IMG/VR virus record: IMGVR_UViG_3300042090_001979
Coordinates: 1-27,599 of that record
Length of the DNA: 27,599 nucleotides
Strand: one strand, 5' to 3'
Origin: a virus
The notes under the pieces were generated by a model that made no database searches, was not told where the DNA came from, and worked only from the letters and a program-made list of their open reading frames with translations. Shown one piece after another: positions 1 to 6,056 of this stretch. Position numbers and translations under genes: made by a program. Every line of letters starts with the position of its first letter. Position 1 is the stretch's first letter.

Positions 1-351
1 GAACCCCGCCGCGTAGCCCTGGTCCGGCGTGCCCAGGAACAGCTGATAGGTGACGCCCTTGAAGCTGTAGGCACCGAGCGAGTTCTTCAGCGGCGTATTG
101 TTGAAATAGATCGACTGTGCGCCGTTCACGAGGCCCCCGATCGGCCCCTCGCTCAGCAGGTCGATGATCGTGACAATCGCCTTGGACTGCAGCGTGTTCG
201 GCGCCTCGACGCCGCCGGCGCTGCCTTTGCCCTTGCCACTGCCGGCGCCCATCGCGCGGCCGTGATGGATGACGTGCGATTTAAGCGGCTTGAACGCGCT
301 CGTCCGGCTCGGCGTGGCGCCGGGATCATGACCAATGGCGAAATGGCTCAT
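1..351 (-). CDS. Tail tip / host-specificity protein J, N-terminal part (runs off left edge)
   Basis: The first 117 codons of a lambda gpJ-like central tail tip protein, which forms the baseplate hub and contacts the host receptor. The glycine/lysine-rich start MGAGSGKGKG (after a short leader), then VEAPNTLQSKA, LLSEGPIGGLV, a YFNNTPLK element and an LGTPDQ element all follow the pattern of gpJ N-termini. The frame stays open to base 1 and the rest of the gene (normally over 1,000 residues) lies outside the window. The ATG at 351 shares ATGA with the stop of the upstream I-like gene, which fixes the start and suggests translational coupling. The receptor-binding C-terminus is not in view, so host range cannot be judged. 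Confidence 0.9.
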   Translation of the reverse strand, partial: MSHFAIGHDPGATPSRTSAFKPLKSHVIHHGRAMGAGSGKGKGSAGGVEAPNTLQSKAIVTIIDLLSEGPIGGLVNGAQSIYFNNTPLKNSLGAYSFKGVTYQLFLGTPDQGYAAGF

Positions 352-1139
352 GAGCCAGGCCCGGTGATCGGGTTATCGAAGCTGCCGCCGCTCATCGGGT
401 TGCTATAATCGCCCTGATCCGAGCCGTTCAGCGCGACCGCTTCGTAGCCGGCCGAAATGACGACGGACCCCACGCGGATTTTCATGCCATAGGCGATCGG
501 CACCGGCCCGCCTTGGCCGACGGTATTGAGCGGGCCTGAGAGCAGGAAGCTTACATTCGGTCGCGGCGGTTTGGGTGTCGTCGTCAGAATGTCGCCGATG
601 CCGCCAAGCAAAAGGCCGAAGCCGAATAGCCCGAGCGCACCGGCAGTGACGCCGAATAGCGTGTTTCCGAGCGTCAGGCCGAGTGCGCCGGTGACGAGGC
701 CGCCGGCGCCACCGACGCCGGTGGCTGCCGCTGACCCGGCGGCGGCTTCGACACCGAGCGCACCGCCGGCCGTGAGCACGGCCGCGGCGATCAATATGAC
801 GCCCAGCAGTACCTTGATTAGACCGCCGGAGCTTTTGGCGCCCGCGGCGACCGGGATAATATGGAATTCCGGCCGCGCGCCGAAGCGGATGCGCAGCATG
901 CGCTCGTCGAGATCCACGCCGTCTTTCATGGTTCCACGCACGACGCGGAAGCAGCCCTTTTCGAGTGCCTGCCGGAAGCCTGGCTTGTTCGCCATGAGCG
1001 CGTAAATCGCCGACGAAGGCGTACTGCAGCCCCAATCGAACGGCCCGCCGAATTCCTTTTTCAGCGCGCCATGCAGAACGATATGCGTGGTTCCCGGTGG
1101 CGCCTCCGGCCGGCGCACACGTTTAGCGTTTGCTGGCAT
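348..1139 (-). CDS. Tail assembly protein I-like (lambda gpI family)
   Basis: A 263-residue protein placed between K and J, the position of lambda gpI, a tail tip assembly factor. The N-terminal part (HIVLHGALKKEFGG, then an FRVVRGT strand and RMLRIRFG) resembles the ubiquitin-like fold of this family. Residues about 100-185 form a long Ala/Gly-rich hydrophobic stretch, typical of the family and perhaps membrane-active. The C-terminal part (GPVPIAYGMKIRVGSVVIS) is the usual family ending. The start at 1139 overlaps the end of K by 17 bases and the stop overlaps the J start by 4, so it belongs to the same coupled unit. The family call rests on motif pattern and position; its exact action in tip assembly is inferred from lambda. 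Confidence 0.86.
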   Translation of the reverse strand: MPANAKRVRRPEAPPGTTHIVLHGALKKEFGGPFDWGCSTPSSAIYALMANKPGFRQALEKGCFRVVRGTMKDGVDLDERMLRIRFGARPEFHIIPVAAGAKSSGGLIKVLLGVILIAAAVLTAGGALGVEAAAGSAAATGVGGAGGLVTGALGLTLGNTLFGVTAGALGLFGFGLLLGGIGDILTTTPKPPRPNVSFLLSGPLNTVGQGGPVPIAYGMKIRVGSVVISAGYEAVALNGSDQGDYSNPMSGGSFDNPITGPGS

Positions 1140-1911
1140 GCCGCACCCAATATTTGACCATGTGATTCCAGGAGTTGAGCGGCTCGATCATCGAGAGCCG
1201 GCCCGCCTTGTGGTGCAGCACCTGCTGCTCGCCGACATAGATCGCGCCATGGATGACGCGCGGCCGCAACGCGCGGCCGTCGGCGGCGACGACGGGGCTA
1301 GCCACCAGGCCGACATCGCCGATGCGCACGTCATCGTGCCGCACGGGCTCGAAGCCGGCGTCGCGGAAGCCATGTTCGTAAAGATCGGCGTCCTCGTCGA
1401 GCCACCACTCCCAATCCCTTGGGAAATCCGGCAGGTCGACACCTTGCGCGACTTCGTAATAATCCTTGATCAGCGCGTAGCAGTCGCCGCGGCCGTCGGA
1501 GCCACCCGGACCGTGCCGGAACACGCGCTCCACGAGCGGCGGGGTTTCGATGCCTGGACCCCAGAACCAGGGTTTCGTGGCCATGGTCGCGCTGCTGACG
1601 CAGAGGCCCCATGGTACGTTCATCGCCGCCTGCTGGCGCATATCCATGGACGACGGATAATTCGGCTTCACGCGTTGGCGTGGCCGCGCCCCGTGGCTGT
1701 GCACCACGGCCAGAAGCGTGCCGGCGATCTGGTATTCCGCCGCGTCATCGGCGCAGTCGAAGAAATTCTCCGGGTCGGGATGACGGTTGGGCAGCGCGAT
1801 GAAGCCGTCAGCGGTAATGATGCCGCAGGCTTCTTTGGGGAAGCACTCGACCGCGTGCAGCTGTATTGCCGCTTTCGTCGCTGCCGCAGTGAGAATACTG
1901 AGATCGGTCAT
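1123..1911 (-). CDS. Tail tip protein K: JAMM (MPN) peptidase + NlpC/P60 domain
   Basis: A 262-residue lambda gpK-like tail tip assembly protein with two hydrolase-like domains. The N-terminal JAMM-type part has KEACGII (Glu27), VVHSHG (His71, His73) and SSMD (Ser87, Asp90). The spacing between the second His and the Ser is 13 residues where the usual JAMM motif has about 7, so there is a small insertion in the metal-binding loop. The C-terminal NlpC/P60-type part has RGDCYALIKDYY (Cys144) and VIHGAIYVG (His221), the expected Cys/His pair for cleaving cell-wall peptides. It follows L after a 39-base gap whose sequence repeats the L leader. It probably acts at the tail tip in assembly or in crossing the cell wall. 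Confidence 0.94.
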   Translation of the reverse strand: MTDLSILTAAATKAAIQLHAVECFPKEACGIITADGFIALPNRHPDPENFFDCADDAAEYQIAGTLLAVVHSHGARPRQRVKPNYPSSMDMRQQAAMNVPWGLCVSSATMATKPWFWGPGIETPPLVERVFRHGPGGSDGRGDCYALIKDYYEVAQGVDLPDFPRDWEWWLDEDADLYEHGFRDAGFEPVRHDDVRIGDVGLVASPVVAADGRALRPRVIHGAIYVGEQQVLHHKAGRLSMIEPLNSWNHMVKYWVRHASKR

Positions 1912-1948
1912 GCCGACCTTGGGCGCGCGGCTTGGTCGCCTGCGAAAG
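1909..1948 (-). promoter_or_regulatory. Repeated gene leader, copy at K
   Basis: The last 40 bases up to and including the K ATG match the 40 bases ending at the L ATG (2692-2731) at 32 positions with no gap. The central ten bases GCGCGCCCAA are identical, and ACCAA is shared. The leader contains a weak AAGG ribosome-binding site. Two genes of unrelated sequence sharing a leader points to a functional or duplicated control element, comparable in idea to start-associated sequences in some mycobacteriophages. Confidence 0.6.
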
Positions 1949-1950
1949 CC

Positions 1951-2694
1951 TTAGCCGCCCGGGTTCAGTGCGACGCCCGGGAACGCGCGCGTGGGGAGCG
2001 GGGTGGACACGCCGAAGCGCGCGACGCAATCGCGCAGCCGCCGGCCGCACTGATCCAGCGCTGGATTTTCGGTCGAGACCGTGAACGCGGTGAAATAATC
2101 GCTGCCGGTGTAAGGGCAATTCTGCTGGATGAAGGTGCCGGTGCCGACGTCCCATACGCGGTAGCTGCGCGTGCAGACGCCTTGCAGGACCTGGCGGAAC
2201 GGAAGCTGCTTGCCCTCCTGGTCGGTCACGGCCGCGAGTTCCAGCTCGACGAAATTCTTGTCGGCGTGGCTTTTGCGGTCGACGCGGAAAATAGCGGGTT
2301 CCGACGTCGCGGTTGGATCGGCGTAGACTTGGCCATCGAGGAAGCAGGTAAAGGTCTGCACGTACGTCACGGTGGCGCCGAGCAGATCGTTGTTCGCGAT
2401 CACGAGCGCCATCGCATAATTAGTGCCGCCGGTGGGGCCCAGCACGTTGCTGATGCGCATCTTGGGCGATGGCAACGGACCCCGGCCATTCCATTCCAGC
2501 CCTTCGATGTCGATTGGCAGCGTCAGGTAGGTAGTGTCCGCCATGACGACGCCGCCGCTCCCGCTCTGCGTGAGCGGACCCGGCGTGAAATGATAGATGG
2601 TCCCGCCGATCAGCGTACAGTCGATCGTGAACAGATCGAGCAGCGGGTAGCCGGGCGCGAGTTTCTGAATAAGTTGCGGGAATTGAACGGACAT
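1951..2694 (-). CDS. Minor tail protein L (predicted Fe-S tail tip protein)
   Basis: A 247-residue lambda gpL-like minor tail protein, part of the tail tip complex that nucleates the tail tube. The opening (a QKLAPGYPLLDLFTID element), the central strands with EGLEWNGRGPLPSP and MRISNVLG, and the FLDGQVYADPTA segment fit the family. Four cysteines in the C-terminal third (Cys174, Cys193, Cys216, Cys223) have the layout of the four cysteines that hold a [4Fe-4S] cluster in lambda gpL, so a cluster is likely here too. In lambda, L directly follows M. Here 2.6 kb of cargo lies between them, and a terminator hairpin sits 57 bases before this start. The leader is shared with K. Confidence 0.94.
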   Translation of the reverse strand: MSVQFPQLIQKLAPGYPLLDLFTIDCTLIGGTIYHFTPGPLTQSGSGGVVMADTTYLTLPIDIEGLEWNGRGPLPSPKMRISNVLGPTGGTNYAMALVIANNDLLGATVTYVQTFTCFLDGQVYADPTATSEPAIFRVDRKSHADKNFVELELAAVTDQEGKQLPFRQVLQGVCTRSYRVWDVGTGTFIQQNCPYTGSDYFTAFTVSTENPALDQCGRRLRDCVARFGVSTPLPTRAFPGVALNPGG

Positions 2695-2731
2695 GCCCAG
2701 CTTGGGCGCGCCGGTTGGTTCCCGGCGGAAG
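2692..2731 (-). promoter_or_regulatory. Repeated gene leader, copy at L
   Basis: Forty bases ending in the L ATG, 32 of 40 identical to the leader of K. Immediately before the ATG the sequence GCCCAAGCTGGGC can form a 5-bp hairpin that would overlap the ribosome-binding region. No strong Shine-Dalgarno is present, so the hairpin and the shared motif may set the level of L. Confidence 0.55.
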
Positions 2732-2750
2732 TATCGCCGAAACGCAAAAA

Positions 2751-2777
2751 CCCCCAGGCCCGCGGGGGGCCTGGGGG
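2751..2777 (-). terminator. Intrinsic terminator before L
   Basis: A perfect 11-bp stem (2751-2761 with 2767-2777) with a 5-base loop. On the minus strand it is followed by TTTTTGCG, and on the plus strand by a shorter GTTTG. It would stop minus-strand transcription coming from M and the cargo just before L, K, I and J unless it is bypassed. Confidence 0.85.
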
Positions 2778-2784
2778 TTTGCTG

Positions 2785-3329
2785 CTAGAAAGGTCGGCTC
2801 AAACGTCTGACGTCCGCCATGCTCATACCGGTTTCATGCGCGGCATCGGAAATCGATGGGTAGAGTACGCCCCTGACGATGCAGGGGCGAGCGCACCGAT
2901 CGATCTCGACTTCGGGCGGTTCAGGAGCCGCTTCCTTGGGTGGTGCAGTGTTGGTGGGCGGGGGCTGGCTAGACGTGTCTTCGGCAGCTTGTATCTACTC
3001 CACCCATTCGAACGTCGATGCGTGGCCGTTGACCTGAAACGCAGAGGGCTCTGCCCCTTGCTCTAGCATGCCCTCCAGGTCGGCAATCGCCAATTGTATG
3101 AGGGCACGGAACGACGGTGTGGACCATTGCTCGCCCAATCCATGGCCATTGCCAGCTTGGCGATGATCATGTCTGGGCTGCGGGCTGGTGTGCCGACGAT
3201 AGCGATTTCTGCCTCGTCGGCCAGACGCATGTAACGATCTGCTTCGGGCGCGTTGACTTTTGAGTGTGCCCAGAGCACCTTGTTGGTCGCCGCCTGGGAC
3301 AGGCGGCTAGGGATGTCATGTTGGTGCAT
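2785..3329 (-). pseudogene. Broken small gene beside the DUF262 cargo
   Basis: The intact-looking start MHQHDIPSRL at 3329 has a good AAGGA ribosome-binding site six bases upstream. The frame reads sensibly to AKLAMAMDW and then turns into poor sequence ending at 3063. Restoring one base in the GGG run at 3134-3136 returns the natural continuation GEQWSTPSFRALIQLAIADL through EWVE, which meets an amber codon at 2995-2997. The same frame then stays open to a TAG at 2785, encoding a Pro-rich linker and a segment (RGVLYPSISDAAHETGMS) that resembles a NUMOD1-like helix-turn-helix. No usual start codon lies directly after the amber. The simplest reading is one decayed gene with a 1-base deletion and a nonsense codon. 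Two adjacent small genes, or a sequencing error in the G run, are alternatives. The function is not recognised. Confidence 0.6.
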
Positions 3330-3343
3330 GATTGATCCTTCAG

Positions 3344-3369
3344 AGCCCGGCAGCACGAACTGCCGGGCT
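3344..3369 (-). promoter_or_regulatory. Hairpin in the leader of the broken companion gene
   Basis: A perfect 10-bp inverted repeat, AGCCCGGCAG with CTGCCGGGCT, around a 6-base loop. It ends 15 bases before the ATG at 3329 on the minus strand. There is no T-run on either side, so it is more likely a leader structure or protein-binding site than a terminator. A second, 7-bp hairpin (CCGCTGC / GCAGCGG, 3395-3412) lies just upstream. Confidence 0.45.
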
Positions 3370-3559
3370 TCCTGATGAGTTACCGATTCCTCGGCCGCTG
3401 CGCATGCAGCGGGACGACCGAAAGCCGTTTCTGGTGGTCAAATAGAAAATACCCACTATGCAACGAATAGCAAGAGCACCGATGCACAATCTTGGTTGGC
3501 GGCCTTAGGATACCGGCCCTGTTTACCATCAAAGCACCAGAAAGGAGAGGTAGCCCAAC

Positions 3560-5266
3560 TTGTTCGATCCAACTTTGAACGGTGTTATGGCACAGGTCGA
3601 GGCGGGTAGGATCGTCCTGCCCGCAATGCAGCGTCCGTTTGTCTGGAGGGACGATCGTATTGCGAGGCTGATCGACAGCCTGTTACGCGGATTTCCCATC
3701 GGGACTACGCTCCTATGGAAAACGGCAACGATGCAGCGCTTCCGGCGCTTCCAGAAGGACGTTCAATCGGATGCTGGTATCACCGTAGACTTCGATAGCG
3801 ATGACTCGTCTGAACGGTACCTTGTGCTTGATGGTCAGCAGAGACTGACCAGCCTGTTCGTAGCGCTCGCTGGCACCTATGATGGAAGAAAATTGTTTGT
3901 CGACACGCTTAGCGGCGTAAAGGGTGACAAGGACGCTGGCGACGCCTATTGGGACTGTCGATTCCTTACTGAGAAAGATGCGGCCGCTCTCAACGCCTGG
4001 CCACGGCCAGAGGGAGATAAAGCCGGGACGACGATAAGAACCGTATTCGTAAAATTTCAGGACTTAACAAAACTTCCCGCCGCAAAAGCAGGCGTCATTG
4101 CGACCAAGAGGGCGGCTGATTTGGGATTGGACCCCGCCTCGACGGAACGAATGACCGTGAGCTACCTGCAGTGCGCGACCGTGCTCGCAAGTAAGACTGC
4201 GCTTCAAGTGCATCTTATAGATGAAGATGCGTCCGAACCGATGCCTATTGAGGAAATCCTGGAAATATTTGTCCGGGTCAATTCTGGGGGGTTAGTGCTC
4301 CAGAAGTCGGACCTCTTGATGAGCCTATTGGACCTTAAGTGGAATGACATCCAGCCCGAACTCTACAGATCAGTGAACGAAATCAACCGCGAACGTCCAT
4401 TTACTATCACGCGCGATGACGTCTTAAAAGGCCTTTTGCTTGTTAATGGTTCCGACACGCGTTTTGACCGCTTGGTCGCCGATCGTGGTCGAGTCGAAAA
4501 GCTCGCGATTGAGCTTCCAAAATTGCTCCCTGCGGTATTGGCGGCCTGGAAGTCGTTGACCGCACTACTGATGGATGGATGCAAGATTACGTCGGAGCGG
4601 TTTTTTCGCGGCGGACACAATTCACTATTGCCGTTTGTTCTCTATTTTGTATTGAATCCTACGCCAAGCCCTGCGGAACGGCGGCGCCTCGTTGTCGCTG
4701 TGTACGTTGCGCTTATGAGTGGCATCTTCGCAGGTGCTGAGGCTCGAATGGGCGTGTTTGCTCGTAACGAATGTAAGGCGGGCCAACAATTTCCCCTGCA
4801 GAAGCTAATGCACTTCGTTGCGCAGCAATATGGGATCAACTCGCTCGAGACGCTCCTGGGGCGTCACCTTGATCTGACGTTAAACATTGCTCACGGTGGC
4901 ATTACGCTTAACAACAACCCAGACAATCTGCAGCGAGACCATATATTCCCCCGCGCGACTCTCGAAAAAGCGGGAACGTCGCCAGACCAAACTAACCATT
5001 ACGCCAACTTCCATTTTCTGCGCGGGAAAGATAATCTGAACAAGTCCGATACACCACCTCACGAGTGGTTCAAGAAGCCCGGAGAACAGCCGGCGTACTC
5101 GGACGAGGATTTAAAGGAGCGGTTGCTCACCTGGGATCTGTTGCAGCCTGGTAATTTCCCGAATTTGCTTTCGGAGCGGACAAAGCTGATACATGGACGC
5201 GCCGAAGCACTTTTCGGGATCAACGCAACCGACTTAGAGGCGCTATTCGCGCCGCCCACTGCATAG
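3560..5266 (+). CDS. DUF262 + HNH/DUF1524-like protein (GmrSD-type defence family)
   Basis: A 568-residue protein combining the two parts of GmrSD-type modification-dependent restriction systems. The N-terminal DUF262 part has VLPAMQRPFVW (residues 19-29), the nucleotide-binding signature LVLDGQQRLTSL with DGQQR at 91-95, and FVRVNSGG near residue 240. The C-terminal HNH/DUF1524-like part has DHIFP (Asp460, His461, Pro464) and the Asn-rich KDNLNKSD near 490. Members use NTP hydrolysis by DUF262 to drive DNA cleavage by the nuclease part, often against modified phage DNA; the target here is unknown. The start chosen is TTG at 3560, preceded by AAAGGAGAGG nine bases away; the next in-frame ATG is codon 10. 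It is the only plus-strand gene within the phage operon, convergent with the M gene, and of visibly lower GC than its neighbours, which suggests recent acquisition. No terminator is evident after it. Confidence 0.92.
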   Translation: MFDPTLNGVMAQVEAGRIVLPAMQRPFVWRDDRIARLIDSLLRGFPIGTTLLWKTATMQRFRRFQKDVQSDAGITVDFDSDDSSERYLVLDGQQRLTSLFVALAGTYDGRKLFVDTLSGVKGDKDAGDAYWDCRFLTEKDAAALNAWPRPEGDKAGTTIRTVFVKFQDLTKLPAAKAGVIATKRAADLGLDPASTERMTVSYLQCATVLASKTALQVHLIDEDASEPMPIEEILEIFVRVNSGGLVLQKSDLLMSLLDLKWNDIQPELYRSVNEINRERPFTITRDDVLKGLLLVNGSDTRFDRLVADRGRVEKLAIELPKLLPAVLAAWKSLTALLMDGCKITSERFFRGGHNSLLPFVLYFVLNPTPSPAERRRLVVAVYVALMSGIFAGAEARMGVFARNECKAGQQFPLQKLMHFVAQQYGINSLETLLGRHLDLTLNIAHGGITLNNNPDNLQRDHIFPRATLEKAGTSPDQTNHYANFHFLRGKDNLNKSDTPPHEWFKKPGEQPAYSDEDLKERLLTWDLLQPGNFPNLLSERTKLIHGRAEALFGINATDLEALFAPPTA

Positions 5267-5306
5267 CGAATCCAACTGTCTCTCGGTACTGCCCAGTTTC
5301 GAAGCC

Positions 5307-6056
5307 CTAAGTGGACAGGATAACCAACGAGAAGCTGATATTCGCCTGGTTCGCGTCGGCCGGCGTCGGGCACAGCATCGACAGCACGGTGCCCGCGGCG
5401 CCCGAGTAGGCGAACGAGCTATAAGTGGCGCCCGTGCCCGACCAGCTGATTGTCGCGATCGCGGTCTCGGCGCCGCCGACGATGGCCTGTAGTACCCATT
5501 CCGAGGTTTCCGCCGGCGCCACGCCGGAGAAGCCGGCCGAACCGACAAGGTTCGCGGCGATCGTGAAGGCGAACGGAATGATGACGTCTATCTGCTGACC
5601 GCTGCCAGGTAACCCCGAGACGATATACGGGATGACGAATTCCGTGCCTATCGTGCCGCCACCACCACTGCCGCCGCCGCCGCCGGACGGCAGTGCGTTG
5701 GCCGGCGTGTAATCCAGCGTGAGCTGCACGCCGTTGCCATAATAGTTCGCGCCATCGAACGTGCCGAGCGTGTAGCCGGTCAGCGTCCATTGGCGCACGA
5801 CGCTGTCGCCCGGCACCTGATAGAGGAACGGGATGCCGCCGATGTTGGCGTCGAAGAATTCCTGGATCGGCGCCCAAAGCGTGCCGGTGATGGCGGTCCA
5901 GCTCAAACTCACCGTGCGGCCGATATAGTTGATGCCGTCCGGCGTGCGCTGCACATAGCCGTCGCCGAAGTTGGTCGTGAGCAGGCGTGCGGTGACCTTC
6001 GCGCTGAAGCCGTCCTGGCTGGGCGCCTGCGGCGGATCGAACGTCGATATGGTCAC
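5307..6056 (-). CDS. Minor tail protein M-like
   Basis: A 249-residue protein whose first 110 residues fit the phage minor tail protein M family: TTNFGDGYVQRTPDGIN, VSLSWTAITG, IQEFFDANIGGIPFLYQVPG, QWTLTGYT and GVQLTLDYTP. In lambda, gpM closes the tail tip between H and L. After a Gly-run linker near residue 130 there is an extra beta-rich C-terminal half (EFVIPYIVSG to the end) that lambda M lacks, possibly an added surface domain. It starts at GTG (6056), and the GTGA overlaps the stop of the tape measure gene, so it is translationally coupled. Its stop lies 40 bases from the stop of the convergent DUF262 gene. Confidence 0.92.
   Translation of the reverse strand: MTISTFDPPQAPSQDGFSAKVTARLLTTNFGDGYVQRTPDGINYIGRTVSLSWTAITGTLWAPIQEFFDANIGGIPFLYQVPGDSVVRQWTLTGYTLGTFDGANYYGNGVQLTLDYTPANALPSGGGGGSGGGGTIGTEFVIPYIVSGLPGSGQQIDVIIPFAFTIAANLVGSAGFSGVAPAETSEWVLQAIVGGAETAIATISWSGTGATYSSFAYSGAAGTVLSMLCPTPADANQANISFSLVILST

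Noticed and set aside
1087-3066. Long plus-strand open frame of 659 codons
   Set aside because: It lies antisense to K, L and their leaders. Its sequence is Arg/Ala-rich with no family pattern, as expected from high-GC DNA read on the wrong strand.
3420-3559. Sigma-70-like promoter for the DUF262 gene
   Set aside because: A TTGGTT and a TAGGAT occur upstream, but spacing and match are too poor to list as a promoter.
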